NCBI GenBank assembly: GCA_024036415.1
Contig: JAMWET010002901.1
Coordinates: 1 to 64,000 of the forward strand
Direction: 5' to 3'
Length of the DNA: 64,000 bases
DNA from: Prochilodus magdalenae
Taxonomy: Eukaryota > Chordata > Actinopteri > Characiformes > Prochilodontidae
The translations under genes and the position numbers were made by a program. Shown here one piece after another: positions 49,514 through 63,442 of the stretch. The notes beneath the pieces were generated by a model. It worked only from the letters and a program-made list of their open reading frames with translations. It was not told where the DNA came from and made no database searches. Within the stretch, counting starts at the first letter, position 1. Every line of letters begins with the position of its first letter.

Positions 49514-49538
49514 GAAACGTACAAAAAGATGGAACAGT

Positions 49539-50783
<1,245 letters not shown>

Positions 50784-50830
50784 TGGGGAACTCGGGCTGA
50801 GAGGAAGACTGCACAACGCGCATGCGCCTT
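50784..50830 (-). promoter_or_regulatory. rpl22: rpl22 core promoter: 5' TOP tract and NRF1-like site
   Basis: On the minus strand a pyrimidine tract CTTCCTCTC (about 50,807-50,799) lies about 16 nt upstream of the ATG and fits the 5' TOP start of ribosomal protein mRNAs. Immediately upstream GCGCATGCGC (50,827-50,818) is a palindromic NRF1-type motif. The implied 5' UTR is only about 20 nt. Confidence 0.65.
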
Positions 50831-50883
50831 GTGGGGTCCGCGCAATCGAGTGTGGATGGCATCGATCCGATCAATATTTCTGC

Positions 50884-51421
50884 ATTTGACTTATATATAC
50901 CTATTTATATTTATAGCTATATATACTAAGATATATATTTCACACTTGATAGAAGAGTATTTAGATTTCAATTAAGATATTAATAATAAAAACTTAAATT
51001 AGTAAAACAACGTATACTGGACTGAGAACTGCCTGTCAATCAAAGCTACCCAGCCAACAGTGCCCTGTGGGCTGTATCCTGGGACCACTGATAAAGAGGA
51101 TGACCAACACAAACTGTGCAGCAACAGATGATCTTATGTGTCTGACTTTATATGTACTTTATATGTAAGGTGGATCAACCAGCCAAAAATATATATGATC
51201 ATTACTACATGTAGTGAACATATTGTGTATGTATATGTAATGTGTCCAGTTCCACAGTTTATACTTGATAATTTCCCAACACGTACACGTTTCCCAATAT
51301 GTACTTGCCTAATAAAAAAAGTGTTTGGAGAAAAAAAAAAGAAAAAACATTACCTATGTCTCATGCAGAATATGGGTTAACTTATACTTTCTCAGAAAAT
51401 GTAGTTATATTAAAAAGCGTA

Positions 51422-51464
<43 letters not shown>

Positions 51465-52440
51465 CAATAATAATACTATCTAACTTCCTTTTATCTCCTT
51501 AGAGTTCACAGTTACAAGACAAAACTTGTAACTCTTTATTATTACAATGACAAGCTTTATAGATTGGAACTGGAATCAGGTTTTTTAATTTTTATAGTTT
51601 AAGAACAGAGTGAGAGTGAGCTTACAGCTGTTATAGCCTTAGACTGATGTTGAAATGTTGAAAACATTTTCAGAGGGCTAGGACATATGACAATGCTATT
51701 TATAAACCTTTATCATGATCTCATTTGCATAACGCTAACAGGCCCCAGTTCATCTTGTGAACATAAAATGGTAAATGCATTTAGATGCAACAGTAAAGCT
51801 GCTTATTTCTTGTTTAATTTAGGCCCACAGTTAATCTTAGATGACATGTAAAGGTTTTAGTATTGTTTACTATTTCTGTATTTGAGATTTTGTTTATTAT
51901 ATGCATCTGTAGATGCACTCAGTTTACACACTTGACAAAAACTACCTTTGTTGCTTGCCTATAGACAAAGGGTGTCTGGTTTCTCTTGTGTAATCAGTGT
52001 TTGGATATTTGGATACGTGACCACCCTCTCATTCAGCTGTTGCACTTTGTGGATCCCTGATTCTCCTGACGTCAAGGCCAGCCCTCTATCTAGGAGGCTC
52101 ACAAACCCTCTACATGGCTTTCATTCCATTCACAGACAGCAGCTAGGACACCAGCAAGGTGAATGAACGAACGCCTGTGTGTTTTCTATGTGTATTTTGT
52201 TTTTTGTTGCTGATTCCTGTGACAGTTTTCATATGAAGTTGACCCTTAATTTGTACTCTTCATGGTTTAATCACACTTATCTTGGTTGCATGTCTTACTT
52301 CACTAATAGGTATATATGTGTTTATGCTTTCTTCGATTTCTGGTTCAAACCAGAGAGAATCAAAACAAACTATGTGAAAGATGCTTTATCCAGTAGCTAA
52401 AGCATTAGCCACATCCAGGACTGCTCTGAGGACATAAGGA
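50884..52440. other. Intergenic region between divergent rpl22 and rnf207
   Basis: AT-rich, with (TAA)n at 51,422-51,461. A possible rnf207 non-coding exon ends at 52,158 (CCAGCAAG|GTGAAT), unproven; an upstream exon is plausible because the rnf207 ATG can sit directly behind a TTTGCAG acceptor. Confidence 0.45.
51422..51461. repeat. (TAA)n microsatellite
   Basis: About 13 TAA units between rpl22 and rnf207. Confidence 0.9.
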
Positions 52441-52458
52441 ACATCTCTACCTTTGCAG

Positions 52459-55400
52459 ATGTCTGGAGGAATCTTCTCCCCCTTGGATAACCTTTTCGAC
52501 CCTGACAGTGCTAACTGCCACCCCTTGGTGTGCCACTTGTGCCACGAACAGTATGAGCATCCATGCCTGCTGGATTGTTATCACACCTTCTGTGCCAGCT
52601 GCCTGCGTGGTAGAGCCGTGGACAGCCGACTGACATGCCCCCTCTGTGGGTAAGAACTTGTTTCTGCAGCCTCAACAAACTCCTTGCTGTCCTCTTGAAC
52701 TTGGTGAAACATTTGCAATACTGCTATGTAGTTCCGCAATGCAGTTAGGTATGGTAGTATTTCCCAAATTTGTCTTTGTGGACGCTGCTTTTTTTTAGTT
52801 TGACTTTAAAATGTTTTGAACCAGGCAAGCTACAGTGCTGAATACCTGGTACAGGTGTGCTAGGACTTGGCATACAGCAAAAGGTACTAGAATTGATGTG
52901 TCTATAGTATGATAAGGTGACTTTCAGTGTAGGGTTTTAATAATAGCTCACACAGTACCGTCCCCAAATCAGATAGCAGTCTTTCCAGTCAAAAAGGCCA
53001 TTAAGTACAGGTTATTAATTTTCCAGAGTCAGAAAAAAACAATGCATTTAATGGAAGATTACACAGAAGTCTCAACTAATAACACATCACACTTTTCACC
53101 GTGTCCACATTTGTTACAGCGCATATTTTATTCCAGGAGGCTTTAGTTTGTTTTTCAAAGAATCAGAAGGGATATTTTTCCACACCTCCACGGTCTAACC
53201 CTGCGTTCACACTAGCAGCCAACAGAGTGACAAGCAACCAGTCATTTACTGTGGGAGTACACGACTTGTAGCCACGACTTAGCGACAAGCTGCAACCGAC
53301 ACAACGACAGAGCGACAACATGAAAGACGAGCTCACAACCACTGTTTCTTCTTTTCCCTGTTTATGTGATGAATTTTTGTACATTCACATTTGAAGGAAA
53401 ATGAAGTGCGGAATTAAGAAGCGGCTATTGGTGTCTCTTGTGAGTTAGGTCACCCTATAGCTAGGTACGTTAGCCAGCATGCTAATAGGCCAATAGAGCT
53501 AGCTATGAATGTAAGCAGTTAGGTTCCATACAAAACCAGCTAGCTTTCCTGGAACTTGTACATGCCCATACGTGACAACGTAAGGGTCCCTTGAACACAA
53601 TCGTGTCCAATCTATTTCCTTTCCTCAATAACACCTTGACAGCTACACGTCCTTTCAGACCCAGAGTGTTGAGTTGTCTTCTCCCAGTGGCAGGATAGCC
53701 CGGAACACTTCTACCTTAAAGAAGAAGGAAAGTGGTTTAGGCACAGGTTGTCTGATGGTAATCTGGTAGCTGTAGTAATCTTCCAGGTTTTGATAGACTA
53801 CCATGGCTGTTAGTACTGTTGTCTCTATATCTCCATTTTAGGAAGCTCACATATTTCCCTCTTCTACCTAATCTCCTCAGAAATATCTCCTGCAATAACT
53901 TAATGCTTGTTTTAACATGGAAATAAACAAGTGAAGGGGGCTTGCTGACTTTTTATTCCCATCTAAATAGCCTAGTATCATATTCATAGAGCAGGATGGC
54001 ATACATTGACTCGCCTTTCCAGTGCCAGGGCACAGCAAGCGTAGGCGCGCTGTGGATTACCTGACTGGAATCAACAGCTGCGGTATAAATCCATCCCTTG
54101 TTTTAGCCTGAATAGAAATACACACTGCATACTTCATTAAGACCACTGTGGTTTCAAACGAGCCCTGAGTGCTTAGGTACTTGGCAGTGGGTGCCTTATC
54201 CTGGGCTCTGAGTGATAAGAGACAGTTACGGCTTCTCTGTCCTGTCCTTTTACCAGCTGTGGAATAGTAAGGCATGCAACAGCTCTCTTCTATGCAGTAT
54301 CGATGGACACCATACAGATGGAAATACATGCAAAATGGGGAAAAGTTCATGGTTAGATCAGCATGTTCATGTGAGTACAATGTCCCGACTGCTTACGCTG
54401 CTGTAAACTCAGTGGGGTTCAGTGGTCTCTTTGGGCGAGCCGCTGCTTGTATGTGTCCTGTATGTGTTCTTTTATTTTATCTAGCAAGCCCCTGTGATAA
54501 ACTCAATATCATATCGATTCTTAGAGGTGTAGGGAGGAATTGGTGCATCATGATACATTAGTCTGAATGCAGCGAGTCACTGGTTATAATCAACTGTAAT
54601 AGATTTTGCTCAGTGAAGGGTTTAATGAGGGGTATGAAGCTTGTTATAGATCACATTTGAAAGAGTCATTTTCTATTTATTTGTGATATGTGGTGTTGAT
54701 ATATTTCCTTTTTGTCTCCAGCATGTAAAAACCATGCTAAAATCAGGTGTTTTGTGATGCACTGAATCATGGCATTGCAGCCTAACTTGTATCTGTACTC
54801 ATTTTAGAGCTACATTAAACAACTGTTTTGATGCAATCACTGATCACCAGTTAACTCTTAAATAGCTATCAGCTTTTAAATTTAGCCTGTGGTTGTTTTT
54901 TTGCAGTTGTTATCTAACAGTGGAAACTATAAAGATGAATACCTTTTTAAAAATTCACTGTTTGAATTAACTTTTTTTAACTTTTTCTGAAAAAAAATTA
55001 ACCGTTGTGCAAGGTAGCAGAAATAAAGCTTAACGAAATCTAAACTACATTAGTTTTCTAACTTTAATTTTAGTCAACTATGTTGATTAAGTGTTGTAGC
55101 TCCCTAGCTTTATCCTCACAGTTATAAAAATATTTTATTTTTTATTTATTGCTCAATTTAAAACACAGAAGCTACAGTATGTGGAAATTTCATAATGAAT
55201 TAAGAATTAAGAAGTTTTTTTGAACAGTAATAATATATTTGACTCAAATTTCTTAGTTGTTCTTAGTTCACTGTACTATCCTCTGCAGTTTGTGACTGTT
55301 TGTGCTCGTAGCTCCCTTTATAAGCACCCTGTTTTATCTAGGAATTCAGATTGATGCTATTTCTATCCTGGTTACTATGAAGGCAAAAGACTGGGGGAGG

Positions 55401-58400
55401 TAGACTGTGTGTGTATAGCAACTGAATAAACAAAGAAACGTCTAAACAGCCCTTCAGTATTTGAAGTGGAACTAAAAAGGCGTGTTAAATGCTTTCTTCC
55501 CTGCCTCAGACACCAGTCTATTGTCAAAGGAATAAACGCACTGCCTCAGGAGGATCGTCTGCTGAAGTTCTTGGTCGACAATTCTGTGGATTGTGAGGAA
55601 ACTGTGCAGTGTTCAAACTGTGACTGGGAGTGCAAGAAACAGGTTATCTTTCATTTACTGAACAGAAATGCTTAGTATAGACATATTAAACTGCCTTCAA
55701 AGGTCAATTTGAATGTTTTATTTCCAATCTGTGATTTAAGCTCCAGCGCTTCACTGTCGTTTCTTTGGTGACATATTGTATTTAACATTGTCAGGATGTG
55801 GATGCAATGTATTATTGCAACACTTGTAACCAGCCCTTGTGTGGAGACTGCAGGGAAGTCACCCACAAGGCCAAGATGTTCTCACGTCATGAAATTGTCT
55901 CCCTGGCCAAGCGCACCAAAGAAGCACATAAAAAGTGTGGTAGGTTTTGAAGTTTTAAACGGTCAGGGAAATGAGTGAGAGTGGAGTTGTCTTTCACAAA
56001 GCAGCATCTTGGAAAAGAGTTTGATGAACTATGTGAACATACAACACCTTTTGTGACCTATTGTAGTAATTCTGTTCATTCACACTGGCCAACCAGAACC
56101 CAGATGTTAAAAGTTTACAGTCAGTGGTTGAAAGCCGTCGTCCTACCATATTGCTTATCGGCTCCGTACATAAAATTTCAGGTAGGATATTTGGTAAGGA
56201 GATTTAACCTATCATATCCTACCTAAAGTAATGTGCACAGAGACAGTACTACTGGCATTAAAACTATGAGGCATAAGTCAGCTTCTTATTTACCACCTTC
56301 CTGTTTAAATTTCTCCCATTCCACCTTAAATGATACAGGAGTTATTATACTGTCTGAGGCATGAGGATGTAACTGCAGGGCATTTTAAGGTGGAACAGGG
56401 AAATTTGAACAAAGCACTGGTAACCGTCTTTATTGGAAAATAAATAATTAGGTTTTTCTGATATCGGAAAGCAGCTTATCAGGGTATGGGGTATTAAACT
56501 GAGTTGAGTCTGTACTGAATTAATATTAGGAGGTTGGCTTCAGTTAGTCACACAACCTTATCCCTAGAGGAAACACACTGCTCCTTTAAACTGAAAAATC
56601 TGTTTCAGAGACTATGGCAGCACCGCTGCAGGATGCTAGTAGGCATGCTTACAGCAGAGGTAGCAGTGGTTAAATTTGGGCCACATTATGCATTATACAG
56701 GCAAAAAACTGAAACAGTCTATAAAACATGAACATGAAACAGGAAAATGGTAATAACATGTGACAAAAAGGTGGCATGGCATCTTCTGTTAGGTTCTATT
56801 GAGGTAAAAAAAAAAAAAAAAGTAGCATGTACATAACAGTGATTTTGTAACTTGTATTTCATCATTGTGTTCTTGAATGGGTTCTGTGTTAAAGCATTAG
56901 AACTGTTGAATGGGTTGCAACAGACCTTACTGATACAAAAACAAGCTTTCAAAATGAGCTGGGTTTGTCTCATGCACTAACCAGGCACTAGTCCTTGCCT
57001 AGTCCTTTTAACTGTTACCACTTCTGCTGCAACTGATGCTCTTTCTGTGTCTGTGCTCTAGCCCTCCATGAGGAGCTATACATCATGTTCTCCACAGAGA
57101 AGAAGTCCATGCTTTGCATCAACTGTTTCCGAGACATGCCAGTGTGAGTGTCATTCACCTTGCATTGAAACGATATGTGAAAATCTTAATGAAGTGTGAG
57201 GTTACCTGTCGTCTGGTCATGCCTGTAGGGAGAGCAGAGCACACTGCATTGATATTGAGACGGCATATATGCAAGGCTGTGAAAAACTGGACCAAGCCGT
57301 CATAGTAAGAGACCGTCAGTCTTACCTCTTACTAGAAACATAGTGCGGATAAGAGAAGCATACTGTACAGAAAGCTGTCTTCCCTTGTCCCAGGCTGTGA
57401 AGGAGCTCCAGACATCAGCCCGGGAAGCAATAGTTCTGCTGAAAGCTATGATCGGAGAAGTCCGAGCCAATGCTGATGAAGAGGAAACAGCCATCTGCAC
57501 CCTTTTTAATAGCATGCAGGTAACATGAAGTTAAACCATGGTTAATATAGATCAGTTTACTACTTTACCTTAGTCATATGTGTTATTGATTAAGGTAACA
57601 AGCAACAATGGATGGATTTCAGTTAAAGGTGCCACAGAATGCATTTATTCAGTATTTTAAACTATTCTCTGATGCCTAGTTGAAAAGTATGGTAGTGATT
57701 TACATTCCCATTTACAACTTATGATGCGGTCCTATAATGAAATGAGCTGTTTCCCCCTTTTTGGTGAGCTCATTGGATGAGCTTTGCTTTAATTGGCTGG
57801 TTTCCATTAAGACAGTATGATGATGACACAGAAGCAATATGTTGAAATAGAAACAAACAGGAAAATAAGAGGACCCTGTTTGGTTAGCTATGCTGTTAGT
57901 CACTTGGACCCTGCTAGTAGCTAACGTTACCTATACTAGTGTTTGATCTCGACATCAACACAAAGTAGATTAAAGCTATTACTCGCTATGGAACTTTCAG
58001 GTTGGATGATCTGCTTCAACCGCAATAAGGTCACACAGCATGGCTGCTACTTACAGGCTGCTGTTGGGCTGGTGCTGCAAATAAATATGGAACTGCTCCT
58101 CTTTGTAGTGTCTTCAGTGTTGGCTTAGCGAAGCTGCTCATATCGTTCAGGGTTGGGGAACAGCAAACTCGAATATTCCACCTTAATTGGGGGTGTAGTT
58201 GCATTGTAGCTCCTGTACATGCTGTGGAGGTGGAGCAGAATGTCTGGTTTAAAAGCTATAGCACATAGTAAGCTGATTTCAGTGTTTATAAAACACATGA
58301 CTGTGACCAGTTAAGTATGTTTAAAGTTTTCTATTCTATGGCACCATTAAGCGTAAATCCGTACAGTGTTGTGCTGATGAATCCTGATTTTGTGAATCTC

Positions 58401-61400
58401 ACTGCAACTTTCTCTTTAGGAAAAGCTAGCAGACAGAAAGAGGGTTCTTCTTAAGGCAGCTCAAAGGTAAACGTTTCTTGTGGTCTTTTGTTTTACTTTG
58501 ATGAATGCAGAACATCTCTATCAGCCACACTAGAGCACAGTACAGCTCTGAGGCACCAGTGAGACGCCGTGGCTCCTATTGCACGATCTAAAAATAGCTC
58601 AGTTATGTTACTGAAAATCTGCCTCACATTCCACTGCACTTCAGAAGATGACTACAGTCCTTTTGTCTTTTAGGAACCCTATGGTGAGTCCAGTAATCAG
58701 GAGTAGTGTTATATATTAGCAGTCAAAAACAATTACTCACATGCACTTACACGGATTTACATATGCTGACCATGTAATAGCTGCATAATTAGTGACTGCA
58801 GCACTTTTGTTATCTAGTTTTTGCTATCCTTCTTATTATTATTATTCTACTCTCACTTTTCGAAACTTTTCTCGTCCCACAGTTTTCGAGCTAAAACCAC
58901 CAAACTTCACACAGTTGTAGACCCCATACCGTAGATTTATGCTTGTGCTTTTTGAAGCGATCCGACTTACAGATTCCGAACAGTTTTCCTTGAAAAAACG
59001 ATTTTTCCCATGGGCAATGACTAGGGCCCCGTTCAACATGTTACAGCTCAGTCCAACCCATGTACTATACAGGCCACAGGCCACACTTCTCAATACACAC
59101 ACACAGACTTTTACAAGCCAACTTATAAAAGTTCGTTCATGAACTTTCGCTTTCTAGTTTCTTTTTTTTTCTTCTTCTTGGTAAATTTTTTTGTCCTCTA
59201 ACTAGCTCCACAGAAATCAATACAGTTCCAACTTCAGAATGTTCTGTCTGACTGGGAACCTGTGCTTTATCTGACATTTTTAGAAAAACTTCTGAAAAAT
59301 GTTTAATTCCAGAAATTTTTTCATTAAGAACGAATGGTTGGAAAAGGTGGAAAAGTAAATGCACATCTCTTGTGCTTTTCTGCTTGACCAGCAGACACCA
59401 TTTTGCATGCAGCCTCCAGGGTACAAATTCAATGTTGGTTTGACCCACACTCATCTGTTTGCCTTTTTTCTCCATCTCTCTTTCCCCATATAGTCCCATT
59501 AAGTTTTGGCATGCCCAAACAATGCCCTTTTGTACATTTAACCTATGGACAGAAATCTTCATGTACTCACTCATTTTTAGTGGCACCTGAGCAATAAGCA
59601 TAAGCTGCACAATCACTCTGCATTTCTAGTTTTAGACTGCAGCCTGTTGTTATCCATCCTCTACCTCATTCATCATTAATCTGATTCTGACCAAAGGACC
59701 AGTGTTGAGCAAATATTATTTGTTTTGAAAACCATTTTAAACCGTTTACAGTGGCACTGAATAGTGGTAGCAGTATGTGTGATACCATGACCACATAAGT
59801 GCCACTGGTCTGCTGAAATTCATCCTTAGAACCGTGTTGATCAAAAACACAATTAAAGCAATTGTCCAGTGGTCACTCTGTAAGCTAACCCCTGTGGATG
59901 GTATGTGGATAGCAGTAAGGAACGCATGGGAAGATGTTCTTTTAGATTAGGGGTGCCCAAACTGTTTGTCTTGTGTTGGCCAATATACAGTGTTTGTGTT
60001 GGAATTCCTAAAAGGAATTAAACAAACAATATATGAATAAAGTATGCTAGATATCAAATCAAGTTTTTAAAACTGCATTTTGAACCATTGCATTATGCAT
60101 TGTTGCTCAAAAATATAATTTTGAAAGGAAAACAAGAATGTAATGTGTTATGTGCTTATTATCTTATTAGAGGAGGAGTGCAGTTATTGTACCTTACTTC
60201 TGAGCCATATCAGAAGGGATGGCCTTGTTTTAGGTAACCTAATAAACCCTATGGAATTATGACAAAGCGATATAAGACATCCAAGAAGAGTAGAGGAGGG
60301 GTTACAGAATGCCGTTACTTGTACTTTCCGTTTGTGTTTTTTGGGGTTGAGTAATCATTATGTTTGAGCAATTACATTTAATGGCAAATAATGTATATCA
60401 GTCTATACATTTCAGTATAAGTGGTGTTTGTCACAATCAGTGATTGATTAATTCAAATCTGTGAGTGCTGTTCATATGTTCTTACAGTCAGCATGAGGAG
60501 AAGGAAAGAGCTTTTAAAGAGCAGCTGTCTCACCTTGCTGCACTACTGCCCACTCTTCAGGTCAGATCTTTACTTGCTGCTCATCTGCAACATACTTTTG
60601 TTCCTCCAAACACTGGCATTTTAAAAAAAATGGTCTATCTACTTTTCTGTAGGTTCATCTAGTGACGTGCTCCGCCTTCCTTAGTTCCGCAAATAAATTT
60701 GAGTTCCTAGACATGGGCTATGTAAGTAGACAATTTTCCTCTACAACAAACACATATAAAAAGCAACCTTTCAAATCGGATGTATGAATGGAGCATGCAT
60801 GGTTACCCATAGTGCAGTGGGCCTGTTGTGACCATGCTGCTTAATGTCAAAGTGACATGTTCATTCAAATCACATGTTTAGTTGATTTTATTTGAAGTTA
60901 AAATAAGTTAATATTTAACCCTTTACACTGAATTTACCTAGACATTTACATAACAGGAAATAAGAAATCAAATATTGATATAACTTTTGTACATGCCAGA
61001 TTTAATACTTACTATATATAGGGGTTGGACAATGAAACTGAAACACCTGTCATGTTAGTGTGGGAGGTTTCATGGCTAAATTGGACCAGCCAGGTGGCCA
61101 ATCTTCATTAACTGCACATTGCACCAGTAAGAGCAGAGTGTGAAGGTTCAGTTAGCAGGTAAGAGCACAGTTCTGCTCAAAATACTGCAATGCACACAAC
61201 ATTATGGGTGACATACCAGAGTTCAAAAGAGGACACATTGTTGGTGCACGTCTTGCTGGCGCATCTGTGACCAAGACAGCAAGTCTTTGTGATGTATCAA
61301 GAGCCACGGTATCCAGGGTAATGTCAGCATACCACCAAGAAGGACGAACCTCCACCAGCATCCCGTAGTGACCTGGCCACTATCCTGCAAGAAGAATGGC

Positions 61401-62280
61401 TTAAACTCCCTCTGACCACTGTGCAGGACTTGTATATGTCATTCCCAAGACGAACTGACGCTGTATTGGCCGCAAAAGGAGGCCCTACACCATACTAATA
61501 AATGATTGTGGTCTAATACCAGGTGTTTCAGTTTCATTGTCCAACCCCTGTATTTCCTATATGTTACTTCAGCAGATAAACAGTGGGTGTGCCTTAAAAT
61601 GTGTGTAATGTGTACAAGTTAGCAATAGATGCTATCAGGTGGAGCAGCTCGCCTTGAATGCATTGACAGTGATGTAAATAAGCAAATGACATCATCATAA
61701 TTTTATTAACTGGAAGAAATTTTCCATGAGGGCATTGGTAAATTTTTGCTTCATCAGAGTCCATAAGGTCTCTTTATTGTGGTAATAACACATTAATTTT
61801 AGAGTGCATGAATGCGTTTCATTCTGAAGTGTTCAGATTAAGAGCTAGCCTTTCTCCCCTCACAACTATAAATGTTCATACCTCGCACAGCAACTGATGG
61901 AGAGGCTGAAGAAGATTGTGAAGCTGCCTCACAGGCTGAGGCCAGCCCAAAGTAGTAAGGTATCAGCAGATTCTAGTTTCACCTCTTGGCTTTTATAATT
62001 ATCACCTGTCACATGACAGTCTCTCCATGCAGATAAACACGGAGTACCGGTCTGAGTTCGCCCGCTGCCTGGAGCCTCTCTTGCTGCTGGGTCAACGTCG
62101 ATCAGTGTCCATGACAGGCAGTGTCTCAGGACTGGGCCTGACCAATGGCAGTGGACTGTTAGTCTCTCTCTTATTCTCTGCAAGGCGCACATATTCATAT
62201 TTACATGCCTTCAATAATTCTACAATTAATAAACTGTAAGAAAGGGTTGAGGCTATAGAAGTGTTACATTGAGTATATTA

Positions 62281-62357
<77 letters not shown>

Positions 62358-63285
62358 ATATAATATATATATATATATATATTATGTATATTGATGTACA
62401 CATGTACTAATGAAAACATCTCAGTAGCAAACACTAGCAGACACTCTAGCTAGCTAGCTAGCCACTGGTGGTGAGGTTTTTGGGGTGCTTTCACAGCTCT
62501 CTTCTTTGAATTTGGACACATGCTTTGTAGTTATCAGGTGGACCTGGGAGCGGAAAAGGTTGAGAACCCCTGTCCTAAACCCCTTATCCTTCTGGGTTGC
62601 TGGGGGTACTGAAGCCTATCCCAGTACTCATTGGGCATCAGGCAGGAAACGCACCGCACAGGCCACCAGTCCACCGCAGGGAGTATTAAACCTGCTCTAG
62701 TTAAATAAATACAAGTGAAACTCGGACAAATTATAGGTGCAGCTTTTTAGGTGCAAAGCACCTCCTGGACCTGCCTTGTAACTCACTTACCCATATTCAG
62801 CAGACTCTGATTCTTCAGACGACGGAGCTAGTAGTACTCAAGTGGTTTTTGGTACTTCATAAAAGTGGGGCTTTTTAAATCATGCTTAGTACAGAGTGTC
62901 CATTAAGTCCTTCAACACAAAGATTATATTTATTTTTAATGCTAATTTTACTACTTTTACTAATTTTGACTACTAATATAAGGTTAGCTGTGAAAGAGAG
63001 GAACGGAAGTTTTTAAGTTTAAGGGGTTGAAGGAAATGGAAAGGCAGGCTTTCTGAAAGAGACCATTCCATATAGGATTTTCTCACAGCACTTTATCCTC
63101 CTTCCAGGCTGCCCTCATCACTGTCAGTGGCCTGTCACTCTCCAGTTGCCAGCGACATGTCCCTGTGCCCCACAGTGGTGCGTAAACCTACATCCCATCG
63201 CTACATCAGCACCAAAGTTCTGCTGGCTGAGGGTGGAGAAAGCCCCTTCATGGAGCACTGCCGCAACTATGAGAACAGCTACAGG
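52459..63285 (+). CDS. rnf207: RING finger protein 207 (first 438 residues; continues past the window)
   Basis: Coding exons: 52459-52649, 55510-55642, 55795-55939, 57062-57143, 57229-57304, 57394-57519, 58420-58466, 60488-60560, 60653-60721, 61891-61959, 62033-62157, 63108-63285. Phases join to 438 codons without a stop. A C3HC4 RING finger is at residues 25-63 (C25, C28, C40, H42, C45, C48, C60, C63). A B-box-type zinc region follows at ~98-140 (C98, C101, C116, C119, C124, C127, H132, H140). Then comes a helical TRIM-like coiled-coil region (AVKELQTSAREAIVLLKAM; FKEQLSHLAALLPTLQ) and a linker ending YISTKVLLAEGGESPF. The family acts as a RING ubiquitin-ligase-type protein; in heart the gene is linked to hERG channel regulation and QT interval. 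The last donor, TACAGG|GTGAGT, shows further exons lie beyond 64,000. Confidence 0.95.
52650..55509. other. rnf207 intron 1 (2.9 kb)
   Basis: Holds a repeat starting 'CCTGCGTTCACACTAGCAGC' near 53,200 and Tc1-like debris near 53,640-53,740. No additional exon was recognised. Confidence 0.55.
55940..57061. other. rnf207 intron 3
   Basis: Contains the palindromic MITE copy at 56,300-56,425 and a poly-A run at 56,805-56,821. Nothing else recognised. Confidence 0.6.
56300..56425. repeat. Palindromic MITE-like repeat, copy 2
   Basis: TTTAAATTTCTCCCATTCCACC...GGAGTTA is answered by TAACTGCAGGGCATTTTAAGG and TGGAACAGGGAAATTTGAAC. Same family as 24,375-24,505. Confidence 0.65.
57520..58419. other. 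rnf207 intron 6
   Basis: A degraded third MITE copy sits at ~58,165-58,255. No exon or RNA gene seen. Confidence 0.5.
58467..60487. other. rnf207 intron 7
   Basis: Contains the dispersed repeat at 58,850-59,155 and otherwise featureless AT-rich DNA. The minus-strand open frame at 59,137-59,616 has no recognised domain. Confidence 0.5.
58850..59155. repeat. Dispersed repeat ('CGAGCTAAAACCACCAAACT' type)
   Basis: The style (CGAAACTTTTC... to ...CATGAACTTTCGCTTTCTAG) resembles a non-autonomous repeat common in fish introns. Not confirmed by search. Confidence 0.4.
61019..61550 (+). mobile_element. Internally deleted Tc1/mariner element with intact inverted ends
   Basis: Terminal repeats begin GGGGTTGGACAATGAAACTG (61,021) and end with the complement (61,521-61,548), 28 bp perfectly inverted, flanked by TA as expected for Tc1/mariner insertion. 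About 530 bp long. It retains only the N-terminal transposase part, so it cannot move on its own. In rnf207 intron 9. Confidence 0.9.
61204..61368 (+). pseudogene. Tc1 transposase N-terminal (paired HTH) remnant
   Basis: Fifty-four codons from ATG to TAG: MGDIPEFKRGHIVGARLAG, then TKTASLCDVSRATVSRVM, the helix-turn-helix DNA-binding part of Tc1 transposases. The DDE catalytic domain is deleted. Confidence 0.85.
62285..62393. repeat. (AT)n microsatellite, ~108 bp
   Basis: Nearly pure AT dinucleotides in rnf207 intron 11, with a short TAGC array at 62,446-62,462. Confidence 0.95.
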
Positions 63286-63442
63286 GTGAGTTCTGACGAT
63301 GTGTGCATGCTTGTGAACGTGTCTGAAAAATAGAGTTCAGTGGAAATCAGTGTCTTTGCATTTGAATTTGCACTCTACCACATTTTAGACTCCCTGGACA
63401 TTAGTGGGAATAATTCCATAAAGAAGTTTAAACAGTATGTAT

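Noticed and set aside
59137..59616. 159-codon minus-strand open frame in rnf207 intron 7
   Set aside because: No recognised domain and partly overlaps a dispersed repeat.
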